This document shows positions 43,643 through 52,038 of a stretch of DNA of 64,000 nt, in pieces (the first letter of the stretch is position 1; every line of letters begins with the position of its first letter). The stretch spans positions 29,815 through 93,814 of the forward strand of contig JAVBUM010000029.1 in the NCBI GenBank assembly GCA_031555325.1, read 5' to 3'. The position numbers were made by a program, and so were the translations under genes. This stretch comes from Niveibacterium sp031555325 (GTDB lineage: Bacteria > Pseudomonadota > Gammaproteobacteria > Burkholderiales > Rhodocyclaceae). Under the pieces are notes generated by a model that saw only the letters and a list, made by a program, of their open reading frames with translations, ran no database searches and was not told the origin of the DNA.

Positions 43643-44239
43643 TTAAACCTGCCCGTAATTCTCTTCCCGCACGATACGCGGCGTTACTTCACGCGGCTCA
43701 ATCGTGACTGGCTGATAAATGACGCGTGCCTGCTCCGCGTCGTAACGCATTTCGACATAACCGGAGACTGGAAAATCCTTGCGGAACGGATGCCCGACAA
43801 AACCATAATCAGTCAGGATTCGACGCAGATCCGGATGCCCGTCAAACATGATTCCGAGCAAATCGAATGCTTCTCGTTCGTACCAATTGGCACTAGGCCA
43901 AATATCAACGACGGATGCTACAACCGGGAATTCAGAATCGTCTGCAAATACCCGTACGCGTAAACGCCAATTATGCTTGATCGAGAGCAAATGGCTGACA
44001 GCGGCGAAACGCGCAACCTCAACACCGCGGACTGCGTGAGTCGAATAGTCGACCCCACAAAGATCGATCAACTGTTCGAAATGCAATTCGGGGGAGTCAC
44101 GGAGGATTCTTACCGTGGCGAGATAGTCGGCAGAAGCAACTTCGATAGTCACTTCTTCGCGATCGCATACGAGCTGGCGAATGCGTTCACCGAGATTTGC
44201 CTGCAGGACTTCCTGAAGGCGTTCGAGCTTGGCTGTCAT
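43643..44239 (-). CDS. nuoC: NADH-quinone oxidoreductase subunit C (30-kDa type)
   Basis: This is a scaffold subunit of the peripheral arm, 198 aa, with no cofactor. The signature WPSANWYEREAFDLLGIMFDGHPDLRRILTDYGFVGHPFRKDFP is intact. The tail is slightly extended (RVIYQPVTIEPREVTPRIVREENYG), as in other betaproteobacteria. It lies 15 bp after nuoB. Confidence 0.96.
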   Translation of the reverse strand: MTAKLERLQEVLQANLGERIRQLVCDREEVTIEVASADYLATVRILRDSPELHFEQLIDLCGVDYSTHAVRGVEVARFAAVSHLLSIKHNWRLRVRVFADDSEFPVVASVVDIWPSANWYEREAFDLLGIMFDGHPDLRRILTDYGFVGHPFRKDFPVSGYVEMRYDAEQARVIYQPVTIEPREVTPRIVREENYGQV

Positions 44240-44254
44240 GATGAGATCTCGGTC

Positions 44255-44731
44255 TCAGCGAGCGATAGTATTGGTACGCTTGATCTTGTTCTGGAGCTGG
44301 ATGATCCCGTAGATCAGCGCTTCGGCTGTCGGAGGGCAACCCGGCACATAAACATCCACGGGAACGATACGGTCGCAACCTCGCACGACCGAATAGGAGT
44401 AGTGGTAATAGCCCCCACCATTGGCGCACGAACCCATGGACAGGACCCAGCGTGGCTCGGCCATCTGGTCATATACCTTACGCAGCGCTGGCGCCATTTT
44501 ATTGCAAAGCGTGCCTGCGACAATCATGACGTCAGACTGACGAGGACTCGGACGAAAAACGACGCCGAAACGATCAAGGTCATAGCGTGAGCAACCCGCA
44601 TGAATCATTTCGACAGCGCAACACGCGAGACCAAAAGTCATCGGCCAGAGCGAACCGGTCCGCGTCCAATTGACTACGCTATCCAACGTCGTAGTCACAA
44701 AGCCTTCGCGGAACACACCCTCAATACTCAT
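44255..44731 (-). CDS. nuoB: NADH-quinone oxidoreductase subunit B (cluster N2)
   Basis: This 158-aa subunit holds the terminal [4Fe-4S] cluster N2, which reduces quinone. Its ligands are the tandem C37-C38 (LACCAVEMI), C102 (GSCANGG) and C132 (VPGCPPT). The SRYDLDRFGVVFRPSPRQSDVM segment is typical. It starts 49 bp after nuoA. Confidence 0.97.
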   Translation of the reverse strand: MSIEGVFREGFVTTTLDSVVNWTRTGSLWPMTFGLACCAVEMIHAGCSRYDLDRFGVVFRPSPRQSDVMIVAGTLCNKMAPALRKVYDQMAEPRWVLSMGSCANGGGYYHYSYSVVRGCDRIVPVDVYVPGCPPTAEALIYGIIQLQNKIKRTNTIAR

Positions 44732-44780
44732 GTTTCCCCCAAACGATCGACCCTGAGACCCTGCAATAACTATTGCAGGC

Positions 44781-45155
44781 CTATTCCCATTCCAGGGCGC
44801 CGCGCTTGCGGACGTAGATATATCCCACGATCAGCACGCCAAGAAAGACGAGCATCTCGAAGAAACCGAACAGGCGAATCGATTCACTCGCTGCAATTTC
44901 CTTGACGATTGAGGCCCAAGGAAGCAGAAATGCAACTTCGATATCGAAGAGAATAAAGAGAATACAAATTAGGTAATAGCGAACATCGAACTTGATACGC
45001 GCATCTTCGAAGGGTTCGAAACCGCATTCGTAAGAAGAGTTCTTTTCCGGATCTGGTTTGTGACGGCCGAGAATTCGGCCGGCGACGATCATTACCGCCG
45101 CCACCCCAAGTCCAACAATGATGAACACCAATACGGGGAAATAGTTTTCCAGCAT
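44781..45155 (-). CDS. nuoA: NADH-quinone oxidoreductase subunit A
   Basis: This is a three-helix membrane subunit (124 aa) and the first gene of the complex I operon. It has TM1 about 7-27, the quinone-site loop SSYECGFEPFEDARIKFDVRYYL with its conserved Cys, TM2 ILFILFDIEVAFLLPW with the buried acidic residues, and TM3 near the end. Upstream, a palindromic hairpin separates it from tRNA-Leu. Confidence 0.96.
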   Translation of the reverse strand: MLENYFPVLVFIIVGLGVAAVMIVAGRILGRHKPDPEKNSSYECGFEPFEDARIKFDVRYYLICILFILFDIEVAFLLPWASIVKEIAASESIRLFGFFEMLVFLGVLIVGYIYVRKRGALEWE

Positions 45156-45186
45156 GATCGTGGACGGATGACGTGTTGCTGAGAAA

Positions 45187-45206
45187 ACGCCCGCAATTGC
45201 GGGCGT
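45187..45206 (-). terminator. 20-bp perfect palindrome between tRNA-Leu and nuoA
   Basis: The sequence ACGCCCGCAATTGCGGGCGT is fully self-complementary. On the minus strand it is followed by TTTTCTCAG, so it can end or attenuate the tRNA transcript 14 bp after the CCA end, just 32 bp before nuoA. The nuo operon then needs read-through or a promoter hidden here. Confidence 0.6.
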
Positions 45207-45219
45207 CTTTATAACCTAC

Positions 45220-45304
45220 TGGTGCCGACGGTGAGACTCGAACTCACACGGCTTTCGCCACCACCCCCTCAAGATGGCGTGTCTACCAATTTCACCACGT
45301 CGGC
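45220..45304 (-). tRNA. tRNA-Leu, anticodon GAG
   Basis: The minus strand folds into a full class II tRNA. The acceptor stem is GCCGACG / CGTCGGC, with the D arm GGTGAAATTGGTAGACAC. The anticodon stem CCATC / GGTGG holds the loop TTGAGGG with anticodon GAG (reads CUC and CUU). A short variable arm follows (TGGCGAAAGCC), then the T arm GTGAG-TTCGAGT-CTCAC and an encoded CCA at 45220-45222. The layout secG-tRNA-Leu-nuoA is common in betaproteobacteria. Confidence 0.95.
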
Positions 45305-45326
45305 ACTGCTTAACAACAGAAGACTA

Positions 45327-45355
45327 ATTATATCGACATTCAATTAATTAGCCAA
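45327..45355 (-). promoter_or_regulatory. Sigma-70 promoter of tRNA-Leu
   Basis: On the minus strand, TTGGCT (45350-45355) and a perfect TATAAT (45327-45332) are separated by 17 bp, placing the start about 16 bases upstream of the tRNA 5' end. It lies between secG and the tRNA, so the tRNA and possibly nuo do not depend on secG transcription. Confidence 0.65.
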
Positions 45356-45367
45356 GTCTTTTGGCTC

Positions 45368-45718
45368 TTATTTTGGAACATCCTGAGGTTTCGATTGCTC
45401 TACAGTCGGCGCAACCGCCGATTGAGTGGGCGCGGCAGGTGCGATGCCTTCCATGACACTCCCGGACGTCGTGGTGCGATGACTGGCCAGATACGTCAGA
45501 GTAAGGCTAGTAATGAAGAATACAGTAGCCAGCGCGGCAGTCGTACGGCTGAGAAAGTTTGCCGAACCCGACGCACCGAACAGACTGCCGGAGGCGCCGC
45601 CGCCAAACGATGCGCCGACATCAGCGCCCTTGCCGTGCTGAACGAGAACCAGCCCGATTACCGCCAAACCAATCAGGACATGGACGCTTAGCACAAGTCC
45701 GAAAAACAGTCCGTTCAC
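45368..45718 (-). CDS. secG: Protein-export translocase subunit SecG, 116 aa
   Basis: SecG is a two-helix partner of SecYE. TM1 is LFFGLVLSVHVLIGLAVIGLVLV, then the conserved loop QHGKGADVGASFGGGASGSLFGASGSANFLSRTTA, TM2 LATVFFITSLTLTYLA, and a Pro/Gln-rich tail. The GTG at 45716-45718 with GGAG six bases before gives a family-like N-terminus (MNGLFFGLV); the longer frame begins with a TTG at 45745. tpiA, which usually precedes secG in this group, is absent here: pstB lies upstream. Confidence 0.93.
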   Translation of the reverse strand: MNGLFFGLVLSVHVLIGLAVIGLVLVQHGKGADVGASFGGGASGSLFGASGSANFLSRTTAALATVFFITSLTLTYLASHRTTTSGSVMEGIAPAAPTQSAVAPTVEQSKPQDVPK

Positions 45719-45849
45719 ATGAAGCTCCGTCAATGCCAGAAGCAAAACGCGTAATTGTACCCACGGCGCAGCTGCTTGTAAAAAGGGGGTAGCGTCGTGA
45801 GCTAGGGCAAACCCTTGCGATGAACGCCGCCACGCCCCTCCAGATCTGC

Positions 45850-46620
45850 TCAGCCAAATCGGCCAGTAATGTAGTCCTCGGTCTGCTTCTTCTGGGGCGA
45901 AAGGAAGATCTGGTCGGTCACTCCAAACTCCACCATTTCACCCAGGTACATATAGGCGGTGTAGTCCGAAACGCGAGCCGCTTGCTGCATATTGTGTGTC
46001 ACGATCGCGATCGTGAAATCCTCGCGCAATTCGTGAATAAGTTCCTCGATGCGTGCCGTCGAAATCGGATCCAGCGCCGAAGTCGGCTCGTCAAGCAGCA
46101 AGACCTCTGGTTTAACTGCAATACCACGCGCAATGCACAGACGCTGCTGCTGCCCTCCAGATAGGCCAAGGCCAGTCTGATTGAGCTTGTCCTTGACCTC
46201 GTCCCACAGCGCGGCACGTGTCAATGCCCATTGCACGCGCTCATCCATGTCCGCTCGCGAGAGCTTCTCGTGCAGGCGTACGCCGAACGCAATGTTCTCG
46301 TAGATCGACATGGGAAACGGCGTCGGCTTCTGGAAAACCATACCAACGCGAGCACGAAGCGTATTGAGATCTGCGTCCTTACTCAACATATTGGTTCCAT
46401 CGAGCAGAATTTCCCCTTCAGCACGCTGATTTGGATAAAGCTCGTACATCCGGTTGAGTGCACGCAAGAGCGTTGACTTGCCACAACCCGATGGCCCGAT
46501 AAATGCCGTAACGCGGCGGTCATAGATATCAAGATCTACGTTCTTGATTGCGTGGAACTTCCCATAATAGAAATTGAAGTTCCGGATCTGGATCTGCGCC
46601 TTGAGCTCATCCTGAAGCAT
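45850..46620 (-). CDS. pstB: Phosphate ABC transporter ATP-binding protein PstB
   Basis: This is the ATPase of the high-affinity phosphate importer, 256 aa. Walker A is GPSGCGKST (42-50), the signature LSGGQQQRLCIARGIAV and Walker B VLLLDEPTSALDP, with the PstB-specific NRMYELYPNQRAEGEI and GMVFQKPTPFPMSIYENIAFGVRLH. It is last in pstSCAB, 16 bp after pstA. No phoU or phoBR follows; secG is next. Confidence 0.96.
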   Translation of the reverse strand: MLQDELKAQIQIRNFNFYYGKFHAIKNVDLDIYDRRVTAFIGPSGCGKSTLLRALNRMYELYPNQRAEGEILLDGTNMLSKDADLNTLRARVGMVFQKPTPFPMSIYENIAFGVRLHEKLSRADMDERVQWALTRAALWDEVKDKLNQTGLGLSGGQQQRLCIARGIAVKPEVLLLDEPTSALDPISTARIEELIHELREDFTIAIVTHNMQQAARVSDYTAYMYLGEMVEFGVTDQIFLSPQKKQTEDYITGRFG

Positions 46621-46636
46621 CGTTCAACAGCTCACT

Positions 46637-47482
46637 TTAATGTTCGGTTGGTTTGGTCAGCAGTGCGCGCGCCACGATGTTGATGGCCAGTACGCCGAGC
46701 GTGATGAGGAAAACCGCAGCCCAGGCGAGTTTCTGCCAGTCCGGGAAGGGGCTCATTGCAAATCTGAAGATCGTGACCGGCAGGTTGGCCATTGGCTTCG
46801 CAAGATCGAGGCTCCAGAACTGGTTCGATAGCGCCGTGAAAAGCAACGGCGCGGTTTCGCCGGAAATCCGCGCCACGGCAAGCAGGCCCCCAGTAATGAT
46901 GCCGGCGCGTGCGGCCCTTACAGTGATCATCATGATCACCTTCCAGCGTGGCGCTCCAAGCGCAAAAGCAGCCTCCCGCAGGGAGTTCGGAATGAGCTGA
47001 AGCATGTTCTCCGTCGTACGCACCACCACTGGGATGACGATCAGCGCCAACGCAAGGACCCCAGCCATGCCCGAGAAAGAGCCCATGCGGGCAACGTAGA
47101 GTTCATACATGAATAGGCCAATGACGATTGAGGGGGCTGAAAGCAGTAGGTCATTGATGAAACGCGTTATCTCAGCCATCCATGATCGCTGTCCATACTC
47201 GGCAAGGAAAACACCTGTCAGGACGCCGATTGGCGCTCCGATTAGCGTGGCAAGCGCAACCATGATCACACTGCCGACGATCGCGTTCGCGAGACCACCT
47301 TGCCCTCCAGGTGGCGGAGTCATTTCGGTGAACAACGACCACGAAAGCGCACTCGCTCCAACGCCAAGGACGGTAAGTAGAATCCAGATAAGCCACATCA
47401 AGCCGAAAGCCATTGCACACATCGACAGGCCGAGTGCGATCCGGTTGATCCATTTGCGGCGTGTAGCAAGAGACGCAGCCAT
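46637..47482 (-). CDS. pstA: Phosphate ABC transporter permease PstA
   Basis: This is a 281-aa inner-membrane subunit with six helices. The family motifs are FTEMTPPPGGQGGLANAIVGSVIMVALATLIGAPIGVLTGVFLAEY and the ATPase contact loop SLREAAFALGAPRWKVIMMITVRAARAGIITGGLLAVARISGETAPLLFTA. It starts 2 bp after the pstC stop, as is usual for pst operons. Confidence 0.95.
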   Translation of the reverse strand: MAASLATRRKWINRIALGLSMCAMAFGLMWLIWILLTVLGVGASALSWSLFTEMTPPPGGQGGLANAIVGSVIMVALATLIGAPIGVLTGVFLAEYGQRSWMAEITRFINDLLLSAPSIVIGLFMYELYVARMGSFSGMAGVLALALIVIPVVVRTTENMLQLIPNSLREAAFALGAPRWKVIMMITVRAARAGIITGGLLAVARISGETAPLLFTALSNQFWSLDLAKPMANLPVTIFRFAMSPFPDWQKLAWAAVFLITLGVLAINIVARALLTKPTEH

Positions 47483-47484
47483 GA

Positions 47485-48486
47485 TCAGCGTCCTCCCTGC
47501 TGCTTCTGCACCCGCGCCAAGAGCAGGCGCGATACGGCCAGCACAATCAATGTAATCGCAAAGAGGACCAAGCCCAGGTAGATCAGCGAAGCCGTGTGCA
47601 GGCCTGCATCCGCTTCAGCGAATTCATTGGCCAGCGCCGACGTAATGCTGTTGCCGGGCTGGAACAGAGAGATCCCGTTGAACATATTGGTATTACCAAT
47701 AACGAAGGTCACCGCCATCGTTTCACCGAGCGCACGCCCCAGTCCGAGCATGATGCCGCCCACCACACCAACGCGCGTATAGGGCAGGACAACTTTCCAG
47801 ACTACCTCCCACGTCGTGCTGCCAAGTCCGTATGCGGACTCCTTGAGCATTGCGGGCGTCACCTCGAAGACATCGCGCATCACCGAAGTGATGAACGGAA
47901 TGATCATGATCGCGAGGATGATGCCCGCGGTCAGCATGCCGATGCCAAAATGCGGGCCGGAAAAAAGTTCACCGATCAGTGGAATCTGACCAAAGGTCAC
48001 CGTCAGTGCTGGCTGCACGTATTTGGCGAATAGCGGCGCGAAAAACAACAGGCCCCACATGCCGTAGACGATGCTCGGAATAGCGGCGAGAAGTTCGATT
48101 GCAATGCCAAGCGGACGCCGCAACCAGCGCGGCGAAAGTTCTGTCAAGAACAACGCAATACCAAAGCTCACCGGCACCGCAATCAGCAAGGCAAGTAGCG
48201 AGCTAACGAGGGTGCCGTAGATCGGAATCAGTGCGCCGAAATGCTCGATCGGCGGATTCCACTCGGCTGTCACCAGAAAACGTAGCCCAAAAGCCGTGAT
48301 CGCTGGCCAGGCGCCGAAGACCAGAGAAACAATAATGCCGAGCAGGGTCAACAACACCAGCAGAGCGAAGGTGCGCGTCAAGTTGAAAAACAACCAGTCT
48401 CCCACTCGGCCAGAGCGCTGTCGCATTACAGTTCGCCGCTGCAGCATGGGAGGTTCGGCCGCCTCAAGTCGGGTGGCAGTCTGCAC
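47485..48486 (-). CDS. pstC: Phosphate ABC transporter permease PstC, GTG start
   Basis: This is a 333-aa permease with six helices after a cytoplasmic N-terminus of about 36 residues. Motifs are IPIYGTLVSSLLALLIAVPVSFGIALFLTELSP, LLAAIPSIVYGMWGLLFFAPLFA and the EAA loop ESAYGLGSTTWEVVWKVVLPYTRVGVVGGIMLGLGRALGETMAVTFVIG. The GTG at 48484-48486 is preceded by GGAG at seven bases. It lies about 79 bp after pstS. Confidence 0.94.
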   Translation of the reverse strand: MQTATRLEAAEPPMLQRRTVMRQRSGRVGDWLFFNLTRTFALLVLLTLLGIIVSLVFGAWPAITAFGLRFLVTAEWNPPIEHFGALIPIYGTLVSSLLALLIAVPVSFGIALFLTELSPRWLRRPLGIAIELLAAIPSIVYGMWGLLFFAPLFAKYVQPALTVTFGQIPLIGELFSGPHFGIGMLTAGIILAIMIIPFITSVMRDVFEVTPAMLKESAYGLGSTTWEVVWKVVLPYTRVGVVGGIMLGLGRALGETMAVTFVIGNTNMFNGISLFQPGNSITSALANEFAEADAGLHTASLIYLGLVLFAITLIVLAVSRLLLARVQKQQGGR

Positions 48487-48565
48487 GTGGGATCTCCAGA
48501 AACGGGCGACGCAATGGAGGGTTCCGCCGCGTCGCCATCATGCGCTCAATGAAAGATCTGCGGAC

Positions 48566-49612
48566 TTACTTCACCACGTACACTGGTTTGCCGGCACCTT
48601 CCTTGATATTGGCCCACGAATTGTGGATCAGTTTGACCAGATTATCTGGTAGCGGAACATAGTCGAGTTCAGCCGCAGTCGTAGCACCATTCTTATAGGC
48701 CCACTCGAAGAACTTAAGCACTTCGGCCGACTGGGCCGGTCTCTCAGCCGCAGCTTGCATCACAATGAAAGTTGCTCCCGTGATCGGCCACGATTCCTTG
48801 CCCGGCTGATTTGTCAGGATCTGGTAAAAAGAACTTTTCGCCCAGTCTGCACCAGCTGCCGCAGCCTTAAAATTGGCGTCATCGGGCTGCACAAACTGGC
48901 CGTCGGCGTTTTGCAGCGAAACGTGGGTAAGTTTGTTCTGCTTAGCGTAGGCATACTCGACATAGCCGATTGCGCCTGGGAGTTGCTGGACAAAGGCTGA
49001 GACACCCTCGTTACCCTTGCCACCGGTCCCTGTCGGCCACTGCGGGGCGGTCCCCACGCCCACCTTCTCAGCCCATTCCGGACTGACCTTCGAAAGGTAG
49101 TCGGTAAAAATAAAGGAAGTGCCCGAACCGTCAGCGCGACGGATTACTGCCACCTGCTGGTCAGGTAACGAGACTCCCGTATTGAGCTTAACGATTTCCG
49201 GATCATTCCATTTTTTGACCTTGCCGAGATAGATGTGTGCCAGGAGTGCGCCTGTCAGCTTGAGCTGACCAGGTTTGACACCAGGCAGATTCACGACCGG
49301 CACGACACCGCCAATGACGGTGGGAAACTGGACCAAACCGTCCTTTTGCAGCGTCTCAGGCTTCAAAGGTGCATCGGATGCTCCGAAATCGATTGTCTTG
49401 GCCCGAATCTGCTTCAAGCCGCCCGACGAACCGATGGACTGATAGTTGATCTTGTTGCCAGTAGCCTTCTGATAAGCGTCGGCCCACTTCGCGTAGACCG
49501 GAGCGGGAAACGAGGCGCCAGCGCCCGTGATTTCAGCCGCGACAGCAGAACCCGCGATGCCGAAGAGGCTAAGTACGGCAGACGTAGCAACAAACACGCA
49601 ACGGAAAGGCAT
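48566..49612 (-). CDS. pstS: Phosphate-binding protein PstS
   Basis: This is a periplasmic phosphate receptor, 348 aa. A signal peptide ends at GSAVAAE (about 26). The mature protein starts ITGAGASFPAPVYAKWADAYQKATGNKINYQSIGSSGG, with the phosphate-binding DFGASDAPL, RADGSGTSFIFTDYL and GAIGYVEYAYA loops. It is the first pst gene and lies behind a Pho-box-like repeat, so induction by phosphate starvation is expected. Confidence 0.96.
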   Translation of the reverse strand: MPFRCVFVATSAVLSLFGIAGSAVAAEITGAGASFPAPVYAKWADAYQKATGNKINYQSIGSSGGLKQIRAKTIDFGASDAPLKPETLQKDGLVQFPTVIGGVVPVVNLPGVKPGQLKLTGALLAHIYLGKVKKWNDPEIVKLNTGVSLPDQQVAVIRRADGSGTSFIFTDYLSKVSPEWAEKVGVGTAPQWPTGTGGKGNEGVSAFVQQLPGAIGYVEYAYAKQNKLTHVSLQNADGQFVQPDDANFKAAAAGADWAKSSFYQILTNQPGKESWPITGATFIVMQAAAERPAQSAEVLKFFEWAYKNGATTAAELDYVPLPDNLVKLIHNSWANIKEGAGKPVYVVK

Positions 49613-49655
49613 GACGATCTCTTCTATTTAGGACAAGCGCAGTCTAGTTGCCCCT

Positions 49656-49674
49656 TATTACATCGCTATTACAC
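49656..49674 (-). promoter_or_regulatory. Pho-box-like direct repeat and -10 in front of pstS
   Basis: On the minus strand GTGTAATAGCGATGTAATA contains two TGTAAT units exactly 11 bp apart, the spacing of PhoB half-sites (consensus CTGTCAT-N4-CTGTCAT; each half keeps TGT-AT). About 9 bp downstream is TAGACT, a possible -10, as expected when a Pho box replaces the -35. It ends 43 bp before the ATG. Confidence 0.55.
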
Positions 49675-49714
49675 GTCGCAACGTCTGTAACCGAGACCGG
49701 ACATACAGGAAAAC

Positions 49715-49743
49715 AAAAGCCCCGCACGCAGGCGGGGCTTTTT
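49715..49743 (-). terminator. Terminator after glmM (works in both orientations)
   Basis: A 7-bp stem GCCCCGC / GCGGGGC with loop ACGCAG is flanked by AAAA and TTTTT, so T-runs follow on either strand. It lies 22 bp past the glmM stop on the minus strand and insulates glmM from the pst promoter. Confidence 0.85.
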
Positions 49744-49765
49744 AGCGGAGCGGATGGCCTACCGC

Positions 49766-51121
49766 TCAGGAGAACGCCGAACGAACTGCCGATGCGATTT
49801 CCTCGGCCAGTCTCGGCACCAGTTCGCTGTCACGCCCTTCAACCATGACGCGCAGCAACGGCTCCGTACCGGACGGCCGCAGGAGGATTCGCCCCGCATC
49901 GCCAAGCTGGCGTTGCGCGCGATCCTCAGCATCCTTGATCGCAATATTCGACCTCCAGTCGAAACCTGCCGGCATCTTCACATTGACCAGTTTTTGCGGA
50001 TAGAACACCAGTTCCTTGCAGGCTTGCTCGAGGGTCTCGCCACTACTCTTCAATGCTGCGAGCACCTGCAAGGCAGAAACGATGCCATCCCCGGTCGTAT
50101 GACGGTCGAGACAGATGATATGACCCGAGTTTTCTCCCCCGAGCCGCCAACCACGCTCGACCAGCATCTCAAGCACATAGCGGTCGCCCACCTTGGCGCG
50201 CTCGAAGGATGCGCCAAGCGCCTCGACCGCCCGCTGGAAACCAAGGTTACTCATCAGTGTGCCAACCACTCCACGCAGCCTACCGGCCGCCATCTGCGCC
50301 TTGGCGATGACATACAACAAGCGATCGCCGTCGTAGAGTTCGCCAGCAGCATCGACCATCATGACGCGGTCGCCATCACCATCCAGCGCAATCCCGAGAT
50401 CCGCGCCCTGCTCCACGACGAAGCGACGCAGCGCTTCCGTGGCTGTCGCGCCCACACCCTCGTTGATGTTGAGGCCGTTCGGATCGGCGCCGATCGAAAC
50501 GACTTCAGCGCCAAGTTCGTGGAAAACACGTGGAGCAATGTGATAAGCAGCGCCATGTGCACAATCAACTGCAATCTTGTAGCCACGCAGATCGAGCTCA
50601 TTAGGGAATGTGCTCTTACAGAATTCGATGTAGCGGCCAGCCGCATCATCGATCCTCCGTGCACGACCCAGTTTGGCGGACTCCTCGCAGCCCATCGGCT
50701 GGTCCAGCAATGCCTCTATTGCCAGTTCGATGTCGTCGGGCAGCTTCGTGCCTTGCGCCGAAAAGAATTTGATCCCATTGTCATAATATGGATTATGGGA
50801 AGCAGAGATCACCACGCCTGCATCCAGACGCAGTGCGCGTGTCAGGTATGCAACAGCTGGCGTGGGAATCGGGCCCGCCAAAATGACATCGACGCCTGCG
50901 GCGGCGAAGCCCGCCTCGAGCGACGCCTCGAGCATGTAACCAGAGACACGCGTATCCTTGCCGATCAGCACCGCCGGCCGCTCATGGCCGCGCTCCGCCT
51001 TGCTCTCCTGGCATAGCACTCGACCAGCCGCAAAACCAAGTCGCATGATGAAATCCGGCGTGATCGGGCTTTCGCCCACCTTGCCACGCACACCATCCGT
51101 GCCGAAATACTTGCGCGCCAT
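49766..51121 (-). CDS. glmM: Phosphoglucosamine mutase GlmM
   Basis: GlmM converts glucosamine-6-phosphate to glucosamine-1-phosphate for UDP-GlcNAc, and so for peptidoglycan and LPS. The four loops of the phosphohexomutase family are complete: phosphoserine S108 in ISASHNPYYDNG, the Mg site DGDGDR, the sugar-binding GGENSGH and the phosphate-binding RPSGTEPLLRVM. Length 451 aa and N-terminus RKYFGTDGVRG are typical. It lies 3 bp after the folP stop, an arrangement found widely in proteobacteria. Confidence 0.97.
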   Translation of the reverse strand: MARKYFGTDGVRGKVGESPITPDFIMRLGFAAGRVLCQESKAERGHERPAVLIGKDTRVSGYMLEASLEAGFAAAGVDVILAGPIPTPAVAYLTRALRLDAGVVISASHNPYYDNGIKFFSAQGTKLPDDIELAIEALLDQPMGCEESAKLGRARRIDDAAGRYIEFCKSTFPNELDLRGYKIAVDCAHGAAYHIAPRVFHELGAEVVSIGADPNGLNINEGVGATATEALRRFVVEQGADLGIALDGDGDRVMMVDAAGELYDGDRLLYVIAKAQMAAGRLRGVVGTLMSNLGFQRAVEALGASFERAKVGDRYVLEMLVERGWRLGGENSGHIICLDRHTTGDGIVSALQVLAALKSSGETLEQACKELVFYPQKLVNVKMPAGFDWRSNIAIKDAEDRAQRQLGDAGRILLRPSGTEPLLRVMVEGRDSELVPRLAEEIASAVRSAFS

Positions 51122-51124
51122 CCA

Positions 51125-51991
51125 CTAACCCCTGTCTGATTGCTTATCGCCGTCCAGCGCCGGAAACTCCAGCCCCAATGCGGCCCACGTTTTCAATCCG
51201 GTAACCGTTTCAGATACATCGTGCACTCGCAGGATCGCAGCACCACGAGCAGCGGCCGCAACCGCAGCAACCACGCTCGCCGCAACACGCCGATCCACCG
51301 GCTCCCCGGTTATCGCCCCTAGCATCGATTTGCGGGAGACACCTGCCAGCACCGGCGCGAGTCCACCGTATCTGTCGAGCGCCCGAAACAGCGTGATGTT
51401 GTGCTCGAGCGTCTTGCCGAATCCGAATCCCGGATCGATCACGATGCGCGCCTTTGCAATGCGCGCCCGCTCCAATACGGCAAGCCGTTCGCACAGAAAC
51501 TCGCTTATCTCTTCAACCACGTCACCATAGCGGGGATTCTGCTGCATCGTGCGCGGTTCACCCTGCATATGCATCACGCACAGCCCGCAATTGGTGTCTG
51601 CGACAGCGTCGATCGCGCCTTTCGCACGGAAGCCATTGATATCGTTGATGAGGTCGGCACCGGAAGACAGCGCTGCACGCATGACCTTGGGCTTAAGTGT
51701 ATCGACCGAAATCGGCACCCCTAGCGGGTGCAGCATCTCGATAAGAGGAAGGATTCGCCGAATCTCCTCATCCTCCGAAACCATTTCCGCCCCCGGACGT
51801 GTGGACTCACCGCCAATATCCAGAATATCCGCACCATCCGCTATCGCTGTGAGTGCCCGCTCCCGTGCTAGGCCGGGGGTACGAGCAAGTCCATCACCCG
51901 AAAATGAGTCCGGGGTGACATTGATGATCGCCATGACGAGCGGCCGATCCAGCTTCAGTTCAAACCGCCCGCATCGGAAGAGTCGTGTCAT
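51125..51991 (-). CDS. folP: Dihydropteroate synthase FolP, 288 aa
   Basis: FolP joins 4-aminobenzoate to dihydropterin pyrophosphate in folate synthesis and is the sulfonamide target. The signature VMAIINVTPDSFSGDG, the pterin-binding ADILDIGGESTRPGAEMV, the DINGFRA loop, and the C-terminal DPGFGFGKTLEHN and AGVSRKSMLG are intact. The start is the ATG at 51989-51991; a TTG just before it is in frame. No SD is visible because the 5' side is occupied by the hairpin at 52000-52023, eight bases away. Confidence 0.96.
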   Translation of the reverse strand: MTRLFRCGRFELKLDRPLVMAIINVTPDSFSGDGLARTPGLARERALTAIADGADILDIGGESTRPGAEMVSEDEEIRRILPLIEMLHPLGVPISVDTLKPKVMRAALSSGADLINDINGFRAKGAIDAVADTNCGLCVMHMQGEPRTMQQNPRYGDVVEEISEFLCERLAVLERARIAKARIVIDPGFGFGKTLEHNITLFRALDRYGGLAPVLAGVSRKSMLGAITGEPVDRRVAASVVAAVAAAARGAAILRVHDVSETVTGLKTWAALGLEFPALDGDKQSDRG

Positions 51992-51999
51992 CAAACGAA

Positions 52000-52023
52000 A
52001 AGGGCCGGCTTAAGCCGGCCCTT
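52000..52023 (-). terminator. 24-bp perfect palindrome between ftsH and folP
   Basis: The sequence is fully self-complementary (AAGGGCCGGC-TT-AA-GCCGGCCCTT). On the minus strand it is followed by TTCGTTTG and then the folP ATG. It has the make-up of an intrinsic terminator 15 bp after the ftsH stop, but it also covers the place where the folP SD should be, so it may limit folP expression. Confidence 0.65.
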
Positions 52024-52038
52024 GGGAGCAAGGTTAAA

